This document shows, one piece after another, positions 31,695-41,409 of a stretch of DNA of 41,409 nt; position 1 is the stretch's first letter; each line of letters opens with the position of its first letter. The DNA is from Collybiopsis luxurians FD-317 M1 (Eukaryota; Basidiomycota; Agaricomycetes; Agaricales; Omphalotaceae). The position numbers and the translations under genes are program-made. The notes beneath the pieces were generated by a model. It was given only the letters and a program-made list of their open reading frames with translations, ran no database searches and was not told the DNA's origin. The DNA lies in NCBI GenBank assembly GCA_000827265.1, contig KN834795.1, forward strand, positions 365,681 to 407,089. Direction: 5' to 3'.

Positions 31695-34043
31695 ATGGTT
31701 GAGAATAACAATGTGACTTCGGAGAATAGAGTTCCTATCAAGACGAGAGGGTACCAGCAGGAAATGCTCAACGAGAGTTTGCGGAGGAATATCATATCAT
31801 TGCGCTGTTTTATGTTTGAAGTGGACGGGAACTTGAAAAAGTGCGTTTTTCCAAGTAATTTTTTTCTTTTTTCGTTTCTCACCTTCGTCTGCAGCTCTCA
31901 TGGTTTCTGGCTTCCCACGTCGCCGTGTAACCTCATCAAAGACGCACTCCCTGTCTCTGCCGGCCTCCTCTCGGAAGCTCTAGCCCTGGAACAATGGAAG
32001 GATGCTTCATCGAGTCATGGTTTCTACTCTGCAGGCCCTTCTCGATGCTATGCGCCAACTGCGCTATGGCTATATCTTGATGGGTGTCGATATTTGTTTG
32101 ATCATTTTCGATGAGGCTTACCATGTCGTCAATAATGATCCATATAACCGAATCATGCAAGAGTTTTATCACAAATTGCGCGCGAGGGATTTTACCCTTA
32201 CTGGTGTCAGAGAAGGATGCGGAGGCCAATGATTATGGGTCTTACTGCGAATCCTATCTTCGATTGAAATATTGATAAAGCTTTCTGGTAAGTTAATGTC
32301 ATTCTCTGTTGCATTGGCGTTGGGTTCTTACTTCCATCAAAGAGACAAATCCAATTTCAGTCATTGTATCTCCCCAGCAAACCCGCTCTGAACTTTCCGA
32401 ATACGTCCACTCGTCCACAGCGCACCCAGCACCGCCCTTCTCCCTTCTCCACCAACCTTGCCGCTCTCGAACACACGTCCGACAGGCTTAACATCGAAAA
32501 CGACCCCTACATTCAACCCCTCTGCAACCAGCTCTCCCACAGGGCACCTGGCACCTCCGAGTATGTGCATCTGGACCAGAGAGACTGTCAAAGACAATCG
32601 CAACTAAGTGGATGAGCTGAACCTGCATCATCCTTCCCAGGGCCCGCTTGACGTGAGGATAGAACCTGTAGGCCAGATGTACGCATCAGATAGGGAGGCG
32701 CCGGAGTACACGACGAGGCTGTTTGGGAGTATTAATGGGTCGACGATGAAGTGGGATGAGGTGTATCATTTGGTGCAATGGAGATGGAATCCACAGGGAG
32801 CCAAATTCCTGGAGCGGTATCCTCGCTTCGACGATGCGCAAATTCGATATCCCCATCTCCAAGTCCACCCTTTCCACTCTTTCACCAATTTTCTCTTACC
32901 CCGTCCAGTTGGAACCCACACTTTGATCCCCGTCTCTCTTCATCTTACCCCAATCCTCAAGTATCCCCTCATATCCCAACCCGAAGCCCTCTACGTCTTC
33001 CTCATCCCCTCCATCCTCCGCGCACTCGTTCTCAACCGAGCCGCTGACTCTCTCCGTTCCCTCCCCTTCACGGACCAATCTGGCATCTCCATAATCCGCA
33101 CTTCTGTTCTGATCACTGCCCTCTCCGCTCCGGTCTCTTAGGAGCCCAACAGTTATCAATGGCTTGAGCCATTGGGTTGAGACCGGCGCAGCTGTTGGGA
33201 GCATCAGTTTGGCCGGAGGGTAATTTGACGAAGAGGAAGGACCATACGAGGTTGGCGAAGGAGAGTGTGACGAGTATGTTGTATACGTCGTTATTCGAGG
33301 TATGTAGGGGTGGTGATTTTGGTGTTGACGGTGAAACCTGATAACATGCTTTTTAGCTCGGTCGCTTGCAAAACAAATGGGAGCAGTTGTATATTGCGAC
33401 GATTGCTTCTATGCCGACAGAGGAGTTGTCTAAGCTTAGCTGTGTCACAGGTGAATCCGGATACTATGCAAAATCTGCAAGAGGATAGTACTGTGACCTT
33501 ACCAGACCCACCCGCAGACGATTAGAGGTCAAATGAAATGGCGGCGGGGACGATAGTAGAGGATGGGAAGAAAAGAAGAAAAAGAAGAACTCGCAGGAGC
33601 GTTCGACTAAAGGCAAGTTGCCCTTGTTTATGATGCTTTCCGCTTATTGACTGTTATGCCCTAGTACTCGCAGACGTTGTCGATTGGCTCATCGGCGCTG
33701 TATATGTTCACGATGGTCTCTCTTTCAGCGAAGTTCAGTCCCTGCCCCAATTTTTCAGCCTGGAAAAGCTCATCTGGTATACCTTCTGTCGTCGACTATT
33801 GTTCGTCGAAGCATTCACGCTTCCGTCGTGTCAAGAGGACCACGGACGATCTGGTACGAGAGGAAGAAATTTCTTGGATATGAAGCTTGTCGTAACAGAT
33901 TTCTCATACCATGCTCGAGGAAAGGACGATTCTCCCGAATTGAACGGGTACTCTCTCGGTCACATCTTCAAGTTTGCTATTGTCATACGGAGTTTGCATA
34001 TTACTATAGTGCTACAGCGGTAACGGATATCTTCTTTAGATAG
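31695..34043 (+). pseudogene. Dicer-like gene relic
   Basis: Segments appear in Dicer order. Helicase start (TRGYQQEMLNESLRRNII, 31743-31800) is followed directly by RCFMFEVDG, so the Walker A block (D-x-G-S-G-K-T) that should lie between is deleted. Then WKDAS, VSTLQALLDAMR and FDEAYHVVNNDPYNRIM (32020-32150; DExH now DEAY) and RRPMIMGLTANPIFD (about 32220). GT-AG introns lie at 31841-31894 and 32288-32360. A PAZ-side segment (RLFGSINGSTMKWDEVYHLV) is near 32717. RNase IIIa remnants are IPSILRAL, WPEGNLTKRKDHTRLAKES and LADVVDWLIGAVYVHDG (33675). RNase IIIb remnants are VEAFTLPSCQEDHG and a frame-shifted YERKKFLGYEA. Multiple frameshifts and stops occur and catalytic acids are lost. Dicer cuts double-stranded RNA in RNA silencing; this copy cannot. 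Confidence 0.8.
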
Positions 34044-34320
34044 ATATATATGTACATCGTAGCAAGCACTCCGTACGATGCTGTCCGCCAAACCCTAGAG
34101 CACGTCGGACAACATGAGAATATCAAAAACTATTTACATACGATACCTTCTCTACATTGTCTCTACGACTGCCAAATGAAAAAAGGCGAGCTAAATGACG
34201 CCGCGTCAAGGAAATGGACTCCGTGAACCCTTCGGCAGGGAAGCCCCGGCCTACAGATACGAACGCAGGAAAATGCTAAACTCATCAACAGCAGAGGAAG
34301 GAGGTCCAGGATGATGGTAT
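34044..34320. other. Gap between the Dicer relic and minus-strand coding-like DNA
   Basis: CpG-rich, gene-like base use; no frame or structure that I can support. Confidence 0.35.
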
Positions 34321-35752
34321 CACTCCGGGCCATTGAGGGAGGAGGAAAGTACTCGAGCCGCTTTGTTGTTTAGGATAGTCGATGAGCACCGTAGAGTAAA
34401 CATGCTGGACCTTTGACGGCTGAGATACAACTACGTCAGTCATCTCGCAGGAAAGACTAGAAAAGCTCGGTCAAGAACGTACAGAAAACGGACTCTGACT
34501 GGGCATAACCCAATCCGTCCAACAATTGTGCGATTTCAGTCGAACCGCCTGGTCGTCCGTCGGCGTTGAGGCTAGCTCATCGTTATCGTGGAGAGCAGGG
34601 ACTTGGACGGAACGAACATAACAAGGTGAAGCGGAATTGTCGAATTAGCTGGACGCTACGTAAAGTTGGATCAGAGAAAGAGTCGTATCCCGGGCAGACG
34701 AGAAACACACGCAGTGCTCACTCGGGAAGAAATACACCAAAAACCCATCAAGTTCTCCTGTTCAATATCCTAGCCGCGAGGACCTGACCCGTGGCTCCGT
34801 CCTTGTTCAGAAATGTGGGTACTAGGGCGAGTACTGTGATGCTCTGAACTAATGACGTCCATTTTTCGAGCAACGAATAACGCCAGTGTGTTTGCGAGGC
34901 TGATAGGATGGATATGAGGGATGTGAGATAGCTTTCTATCTTGGATTCGAGGCCGATCCCCTGGAAGAGAAGAACATACCCATAGCTACTGAGTACTGAG
35001 CTGCTCTTTGGCTGTCAGTAGACGATACAGAGTATATCAGGGCTAGACACGTACTCCGTTCTCGATCATCCGCACCATTTTGAAACAGTTATTGTGCAGG
35101 ATGCACTTAACACCCACATGACAAGGTCTAGCGGGAACAATATTCGAGAGGAGAAGCATGTTCCGCATGTTCGTAGGTCTTCCGGGAGATAAATTCAAGA
35201 ACGGCATGGGACGAGAGGTGCCAAAAAATGATCCACACATCCTTTGTAAGGTCCCTGAGCGTCTCATTGAGATTCGAGGGCAGATATGCGATGAGATTTA
35301 AATCAAAACAGCACTGGCTGTTCGCGGTTCTGTACAAGCTTGTCAACAGGACGGTCGCAGATAACAAAATCAGGGCTTACAAGCATGCGCGATTCTTCGA
35401 CCTCGGTGACACTCTTCGTCATCATCCTATCATCCCAAGAGAAATGTTGCAAGCGACAGCTGAACGAATAAAGCAAGGACGGAAAGAAAAAGAAAAAGGG
35501 TTGTGCAAGAGATTCGCCAGCGATAGAGCAAAAGGGGCGAAGGGACAAATTCCAGGAGAAATTTGCAAAAGAGCAGGACCATAGCTTATGGCCATGAGTG
35601 AAGAAAGCAATACGTTGAACGTCGACAAACTCTGGCCTCGGTAACGATCTTGTGACTTTGTCACAATCCCCGACTCTCGAAGAGAGGAGGGTCTTGTTTG
35701 CAGCGATCGACATCAAAAGTAGCAAAATTACGCTCAAAGGAAATGTGTTCAC
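34321..35752 (-). pseudogene. Unassigned minus-strand coding-like sequence
   Basis: Coding-like segments read leftward in changing frames. From 35752, MNTFPLSVILLLLMSIAANK begins a hydrophobic, signal-like start. Around 35130-35330 comes NETLRDLTKDVWIIFWHLSS. Around 34760-34950 comes GLESKIESYLTSLISILSAS followed by EKWTSLVQSITVLALVPTFL. Around 34330-34600 comes KVQHVYSTVLIDYPKQQSG. I do not recognise the family. Normal CpG content and natural composition suggest a host gene; the frame changes may be introns I could not place or real lesions. It is convergent with the Dicer relic. Confidence 0.35.
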
Positions 35753-36410
35753 ACACTACGGTTTTAGGATCCGGATGTCCTCGTGATTGAAATACTTATA
35801 TATATTATTCCCGGATCTTGCTCTTTGTCTTTCGCTTCCACGTTGAGCACCTGAGCAGCGAGCATCCCTGTTGAGCAGCATCAGACCTCCGCCAACAGTT
35901 CATACCGCAAGGTGTAACTTTATTATTAAACAAACAATATCACATTTTCATAACAGTATGGATTCTCTTGGCGAAATATTTGATACTTGAGGCCCTGCCG
36001 TTGGTAGTGGGCCAACGCTGCCGCGTGGCAGGTACTCGTGCCCTGCGCCTTCATACTTATGTTATCCTCACAGGTTGTATGACATCACAAAATGGAATGC
36101 CGCCTTAATGTAGCTTAGTTCAAATGCCGCAAAAGCCATGGAATTTCAATTGCAATATAATCCCATGACAGTCATACCATATACACTATTTAGTTTTGAG
36201 TAATCAATATTATGAGACTAATACAAAATTGCCTGTCTAGGATCAGGCACGGAATTCCTCACCTCAAAAACTCGGCATTCCATTTCATTCCATGCACTCG
36301 TAACTTTGTGTGAATCTCCTCCTCTGTGGCTTTCACCGCATTTCATTGGTACTCTGGAAAATAAGTTGTCTGAGCTTCCAGTATCAGCTCTTCAAAGGCA
36401 GAATAGTTGA
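35753..36410. other. Transition from CpG-rich to CpG-poor DNA
   Basis: No gene seen. Base composition changes at about 36100: to the left CpG is common (CACGTTGAGC, CGGATCTTGC), to the right nearly absent until 38500. The word AATCCCCGACTCTCG (35667-35681), just left of this stretch, is the complement of CGAGAGTCGGGGATT at 38524-38538, so the CpG-poor block lies between inverted copies. Confidence 0.4.
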
Positions 36411-37568
36411 ATGAATAAAGCAGATGCTGTTAAAGCTGTACATCATCGTATGGTTAAATTTAGTGAACATTTATTTGCTGATACATTATCCATTCGTGAA
36501 AGGTGTACTGTACTCACGGATTATCAATCCATATCTTTGCAGTTCAGTAATGAATTTGGGTCTGCAATTACAACATTGGTAGTATCTTCATATCGGTATG
36601 CAGACCCTATACAATGTACTTATCATATTTTCAATGCTCGCACATTTATACCTTTTATAGAGGATGTTTTCAGGAATGCTCCTGAAAATGATGTGGCAGA
36701 GCTTCATTGTGGACTGGGGATTTCATGTCAAAAAAACAAGACCCTGCGATATTTGGCTCTTTCATGTAATGGCTCTTCTATGTTATATTCTATTGATTTA
36801 TTCAAACTGTTGGCACAGTGTTTTCAGCGAGATTTTCATTACTTGTATGTTATGCATGATATTGATTTGGTGAATACTTACTTGTTTACTTTTTGACACT
36901 CCCAATACATAAAGTACGAAAATGAAGTTTCTATTATACCGGCAATACTGGAGACATATGGGTACTTGCACAAAATATTGAATGATATTAAAGTTAGCTC
37001 ATTTCAATTGAACCAATGGTCAACTCATGTGAACTACTTACAAGACCATTGTCAGGAAGAACATATTGAACAAGTTCAGGAAGAATTGAAGTTGTTAAAT
37101 GATCAAAGTAAATGGCCTCAGCCAGTATCTCAGAATGTAATCATGTCCTGCATTTGTAAATATTGAGAAGGTATTCAGTATCAACCTCCTTTCATCTCAC
37201 AAAGCAATACAACATTATCCATGGCTCCTACATACACATACACTGAATTCTGGATCCTACATCCGTTTCATATCCTTCCATCCAGAATGGCAATTCACTC
37301 ATCAGCAAACGCCAAATCTGTCATCCTTAACTCGATCTCTAATACCAAAATAGTAGTACATACACTACAACAATCCTTATGTTCCGTTCGAGAATTGCCC
37401 ATCAATATTGCTCTCTTACATCGCTTCCCTACTCTTACAATCAGAGGCGACGTCTTGATTCTCCAATACCACCTCAATAACCTACAAGACTTTGACCCTG
37501 TTTCTGAGTCGGGACACCTCTCAGAAGCTCTTTCTCTGTATGTTACATACATAATATCCAGTCAATGA
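36411..37568 (+). pseudogene. Unknown protein, about 385 codons with two in-frame TGAs
   Basis: One phase is kept from ATG 36411 to 37568, broken only by TGA at 36894 and 37164, each at an Arg-compatible position. Segments include FSEHLFADTLSIRERCTVLT, HYLYVMHDIDLVNTYL and LPINIALLHRFPTLTIRGDV. The composition is that of a soluble helical protein; I see no catalytic motif. A possible GT-AG intron (37538-37585) would replace the last codons. It is followed 31 bp later by the F-box-like ORF in another frame. Base use is CpG-poor, like the repeats and unlike the flanking Dicer region. Confidence 0.45.
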
Positions 37569-37599
37569 CTCTAATTCTATTGTAGACTATTCTCAGACA

Positions 37600-38460
37600 A
37601 TGCCTCCCTTTATAAATCTATCACCTGAACCACTTGACCAAATACTCAACCAAATTTCACTTGCTGACCTTGGACGGCTTTACTGTACATCGCAGAAATT
37701 TACCAACATTGTACAGAACTATTATCTTTGGAGACTACAATTCCATCTTTCGCTTTTCACACTCAATCAAATCCCCTTTATAAATATGATGAATGAAACC
37801 AGATCGTGCATAATGGGATACTTCATCATGTATTTTTTACAACTCCAACTAATCATTCCCCACGATTCAATCATCATCTCTCCTGACAACTCCCTTCAGA
37901 AATGGTACCAATTTGGCATATCCTCTCACTGGTGACTTATCTCAACCCAAATCCCACCATTGGTAGATGACTATTGTGACGGATACTTAGAATGGAATGC
38001 AGTTAGTGCAAACTTTCTCAATTTCCTATTCGCTCTCATCCATCTACAGAAATTGTGCATAAAAATCTACCAATCTCATTGCAATTCCATAATGCCCTTC
38101 ATTGTAGGGTTTTCCTCCACCACAACCTGCTGCTTCATGACCCCTACTGCCATTCGCCTTCCCTATTACAGACAAATTCTCCAGTGACAATACCTCTCTT
38201 GCGATGGCATAGATTTACTTCCTTCCATGACCATTGATCCCCTAGATGCTCAAATATTAACTAGTAACAATCCCTCTTACCATTTGCTCGATTCATGTCC
38301 AGCAGCTTGGAGATCCCTTGATGACAACTCTACTGCCAAATTAACCTTAACTGATCACTGTAATTGTCCCACAGACAATGACAATATGTACAGATGGACA
38401 CTCGATGGCTTTTGTAACTTCATACATTGTATTAATTATGGTAAACAAGCAAACCTGTAA
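37600..38460 (+). pseudogene. F-box-like protein relic
   Basis: The N-terminus (INLSPEPLDQILNQISLADL, then GRLYCTSQKFTNIV and WRLQF) fits the F-box consensus of leucine/proline positions followed by L-x-V-C-k-x-f and a Trp. F-box domains dock substrate-recognition proteins onto Skp1 in SCF ubiquitin ligases. The frame continues for 286 codons to 38459 with in-frame TGA at 37933-37935 and 38185-38187. The C-terminal part has no repeats I recognise (no WD40, no clear leucine-rich pattern). CpG-poor; probably inactive unless the TGAs are read differently. Confidence 0.5.
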
Positions 38461-38495
38461 TTTTACTTGTGACATACATTTGATAATAACATTCT

Positions 38496-38564
38496 TCCCC
38501 GACTCTCCTTTATGTGTTTGTCGCGAGAGTCGGGGATTGCCGCCGAAGGGCGGCGCTAAGGATT
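38496..38564 (+). mobile_element. Helitron-like end structure 2
   Basis: TCCCCGACTCTC (38496) pairs with GAGAGTCGGGGA (38525-38536), followed by ATTGCC-GCC-GAAG-GGC-GGC and GCTAAGGATT. The right half is the same as at 31320-31351, but the stem bases differ while staying paired (GCCGCC/GGCGGC here, GCCGC/GCGGC there). Either a minimal 69-bp element, or the right end of a larger one whose left end is the matching AATCCCCGACTCTCG at 35667. Confidence 0.5.
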
Positions 38565-39364
38565 GTTACTCTTCTCTCTTGGTGTTGGAATTTCGTAAAT
38601 AGAGACTCGGCTGTATTCGTAAGAAAAGATCTTTTCAATATCAGCGCAGTGATCTTCTCTGGCTTCATGTAGCGCACTATGACTCTCATCGACCATGTTC
38701 CAGGCTCGTGGACATAACGGCAATCTAGGAGAATGGACAAACCGCGCGAAAGCCCTTTCATCTGCATGCCCTGAGGATATATTACCCGTGAAGAGCTATG
38801 GAAATCGCCTTCCAGTCCAGCTGATCATTACACCTGTTCATCCGGCTTTCGGCGCATTAGCCGTCAGATGACTTGACATTGAAGCAGATCGAGTATGACA
38901 AGATCTTGGATGAATACATCGATTTCGGCGTTGTTCTCGGAAATCCCCAGACATTCTTTGAGAAAGTGCACGCGTTTCCAACACGTTTCAAGTTCGTACT
39001 TCTTTCGTAGCGCGCTGTCATATGCTATTCTATTCTGGAAGTTCATATATCATCAATATCTGAACAGCGAATCCGGATCATGCAAAAAATGACTAAATCA
39101 AGTACATCAGTGCCCTCATTCTGGCCCGCATCAAAGCCGCTGTTTCTGTCACTGAATATGGACAGTAGACAATAGAAGACGAGCAATTAAACCTTATTTG
39201 AAAGCATATAAGAATGTGTTGAAAGCTCGATCATTCTTTTTTCCCATCCTTCATCACCTTTGGGCATAAGAGGATACAGTACTTATTCCGAGATAAATGT
39301 CAGGTATTGAAAGCTCCGACAGTTATATTATGAATAAGATACTAATATGCAAGTGATAGGAAAT
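38565..39364 (-). other. CpG-rich remnant with minus-strand coding-like pieces
   Basis: Minus-strand pieces such as KKYELETCWKRVHFLKECLG (38864-39046) and MRVIVRYMKPEKITALIL (38510-38767) look protein-coding, but I do not recognise them and they are in different frames. CpG is normal. The last 200 bp before 39365 are AT-rich and form the likely promoter of the NLR gene; no clear TATA box could be singled out. Confidence 0.3.
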
Positions 39365-41409
39365 ATGTTTTCGAATGCACACCATTTTACTATTAAAGAT
39401 AGCCAATTTACAGTCACCAGTAGGTTCTCGCTCAAATGCACAATGTTGAATACTCTACAATATTAATGTTCAACAGCACGTGATGAAGTCCGCGAGATCC
39501 GTGACTGGCTTCAAGCACCAGACTGTTCAGCTAATCGTGCAGATGCTGCTGACAAAAAGGCTGAAGGTACTGGAGAATGGATCCTGAGCCATACTGAATA
39601 CAAGAAGTGGAAAGGTCAACCTGGTATCCTTTGGATCCAAGGCAAAGGTAAAACCAGCTTTTCTCAGTATTTTATTGAGACTGATTCTCATTGTGAAAAT
39701 CTGTAGCTGGATCAGGAAAGACAGTTTTAAGGTAAGTAATAAAGGCTATGAAAGAAAGTGAAGAAAGACTTATCATTTAAGAAGCACTACAATTTGGGAA
39801 GATCTCTCGGACATGGATACTGATGCTTTCTGGTATCATTATTTTGATATCCGAGATAACACAGGGAGCAAATCCACTTATCGTGGATTTCTTCTATCTC
39901 TTATCTTACAAATGGGACTTGAGAATGAAGGCATCAATCTAGACTTGTATAAACTGTACAAAAAACTCAAAGGACATGAAAAACTAGCAATTAAAGAATT
40001 GGAGGAAATTCTGAATGTCATTATTGTACAGAGAAACGGAGGATATCTTCTTGTAGATGCAATGGATGAATGTGCAGAAGAGGCCTCAAAAGTCATGGCC
40101 TGGTTTTGCCAATTCTCACAGAAATTGTGGATTGTTGTGACTAGTAGGAATTCTGTTGATGCTGGAGTTGGGCAAAGTGCACTAAAAATTATACTGGGCA
40201 ATGAGCCTTTACACACCAGAGTTGATATTGAGAGATATATTCAGTCCAAGATACTCAGTGCTGAGTATAACTTTGATTCAAAAGAAACATACTGGAAACA
40301 AGTACAGGAGACTTTAAAGAATGGGGCTGATGGACAGTGAGTATTTGTATTCTACCAAAAAGGTAAGGCAACTGATACTGAGGGAATATACAGATTTCGG
40401 TGGGTTGAGTGTCAGTTAAAGGAAGTGAGAGAGTGTGTTGATGAAGAAGCAGTGGAAGAAGTTTTGACAAATTTGCCTAAGGACTTGGAAGATATATACT
40501 CAAAGGCTATGCAAAAAGTAGAGAGGGGAAAGCAGGCAAAAGATGCTCATCATTTGCTGCTCTGGTTACTCTATGCATATGAGCCTTTGAATATGTTCCA
40601 AGTAAGAGAGGTTGTTGCAATAAATATCCATAAGCAAACTGTAAAAAATAACAAAGGGATGAAGCTAAGACTAGATGCTATTGTGGACTCAAGTCTTGTT
40701 ATCATAGGGAGTAACAATGTGGCTCAGTTTGCACATGCATCGGTCAAGGAATTTCTAATTAAATATAATATGTTGGCTCAAGTCAAAGATATGTTTGATA
40801 TTAATAAACAGCTTGCTGATGAGATGATAGCTCAAGCATGTATTATTTACATATTGCATGTGGCAGATAGAAAAGAGAAGAAAAATGGGTTTGAGGAACT
40901 CCCTTTGTGGGACTATGCATGCCAAAACTGGCTAGAGCATGCAAGGTGTATTGAAGAGAAGCAGGAAGCTAGTCCACTTGAAAGCCTGACAAAAAAGATA
41001 CTGATGGACTCTAGCAATGGCTTTTTATTGTGGCGAGAGCAGTTTGAGAAGGACCAGAAGGACCAAACTTGGAAGAATGAGTGGGAAATGGGCACAGTCC
41101 TATACTATGCAGCATTCATTGGATTCAAAAAGACAGTAGAAAATATTTTAATGGAGAAAAGAGATGTGAATGCCCAGGGTGGTTTCTATGGGAATGCACT
41201 CCAGGTAGCTGCAGTGGGAGGTAATGAAGCTGTTGTCAAGCTGCTGCTTGAAAATGGTGCAGATGTGAATGCCCAGGGTGGTTTCTATGGGAATGCACTC
41301 CAGGCAGCTACACAGAAAGGCAATGAAGCTGTTGTCAAGTTGCTGCTTGAAAATGGTGCAGATGTGAATGCCCAGGGATGGTCTCTATGGGAATGCACTC
41401 CAGACAGCT
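39365..41409 (+). CDS. NLR-type NACHT-ankyrin protein, partial at right edge
   Basis: Five exons: 39365-39419, 39477-39647, 39707-39731, 39782-40336 and 40394 to the edge; all introns are GT-AG (50-59 nt) and phases fit. The start MFSNAHHFTIKDSQFTV is typical of the short N-terminus of agaricomycete NACHT proteins. NACHT domain: Walker A GKAGSGKT is assembled across intron 2 (39641-39724); Walker B GGYLLVDAMDEC near 40041; sensor-like WIVVTSRNS near 40129; then RWVECQL after intron 4. A helical linker (FAHASVKEFL near 40729) leads to ankyrin repeats from about 41110. These are signal-transducing ATPases of the STAND class, linked in fungi to non-self recognition and programmed cell death. It is the only gene here without in-frame stops, until a +1 shift in the last repeat (about 41376). 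Confidence 0.85.
41168..41409 (+). repeat. Near-identical 99-bp ankyrin-encoding repeats
   Basis: Units begin GATGTGAATGCCCAGGG at about 41164, 41263 and 41362, exactly 99 bp (33 residues) apart, the ankyrin unit length. They differ at only a few bases (GTAGCTGCAGTGGGAGG against GCAGCTACACAGAAAGG). Such high identity points to recent duplication or gene conversion, which in fungal NLRs lets repeat number and specificity change quickly. The third unit has one extra base (GGGATGGTC for GGGTGGTTT), shifting the frame. Confidence 0.85.

Noticed and set aside
35228..35584. 118-codon plus ORF, basic C-terminus
   Set aside because: Overlaps more natural-looking minus-strand segments; its Lys/Arg run is the complement of a Phe/Ser-rich frame.

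Overview
The window looks like a TE-rich chromosome segment of a filamentous basidiomycete, most likely an Agaricomycete. The evidence is the 48-60 nt GT-AG introns, the chromodomain Ty3/Gypsy elements, a NACHT-ankyrin (NLR-type) gene, relics of a Dicer gene and an F-box gene, and heavy CpG depletion in repeats but not in neighbouring gene sequence. No sequence search could be run, so family names rest on motifs read directly from the sequence.

Layout. 1-4475: low-complexity DNA, a 885-bp MITE-like element (755-1639) and a decayed alpha/beta-hydrolase gene (2011-3513). 4477-14375: a DNA-transposon-like element whose two ends are long inverted repeats built from roughly 64-bp tandem units. Its left arm holds a 272-bp solo LTR with a target-site duplication (TSD). 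Its right arm is split by a 6.3-kb Ty3/Gypsy element (7826-14160) with a complete 5' LTR and a truncated 3' LTR. 14636-29933: one 15.3-kb LTR retroelement bounded by near-identical LTRs and a 5-bp TSD (TTAAT). It carries a long Gag with a collagen-like stretch and a full chromodomain Pol. Beyond Pol, reading towards it on the opposite strand, lie three intron-containing antisense ORFs ahead of the 3' LTR. Nested inside it are an inverted solo LTR of the same family (TSD CCTAC), a 666-bp near-perfect palindrome and a second MITE.

29934-39364 is gene-like but broken: a small Helitron-like element (30777-31351), a Dicer relic (31695-34043), unassigned minus-strand coding-like DNA, a CpG-poor block with two decayed genes (one F-box-like), a second Helitron-like end (38496-38564), and more unassigned coding-like DNA. 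39365 to the right edge is the only apparently intact gene: an NLR-type NACHT protein with five exons in view and near-identical ankyrin repeats, cut by the window end.

Two themes tie it together. First, repeats carry CpG-to-TpG/CpA decay: most in-frame stops are TGA at positions suiting an arginine CGA codon, and the reverse-transcriptase YxDD motif of both Gypsy elements is hit by the same change. A CpG-rich solo LTR sits inside a CpG-poor relative, giving a before/after pair. Second, the antisense gene set between pol and the 3' LTR is the best candidate for an undescribed system: a fungal retroelement carrying spliced opposite-strand accessory genes, one with a six-cysteine Zn-cluster-like motif and two coiled-coil-like.
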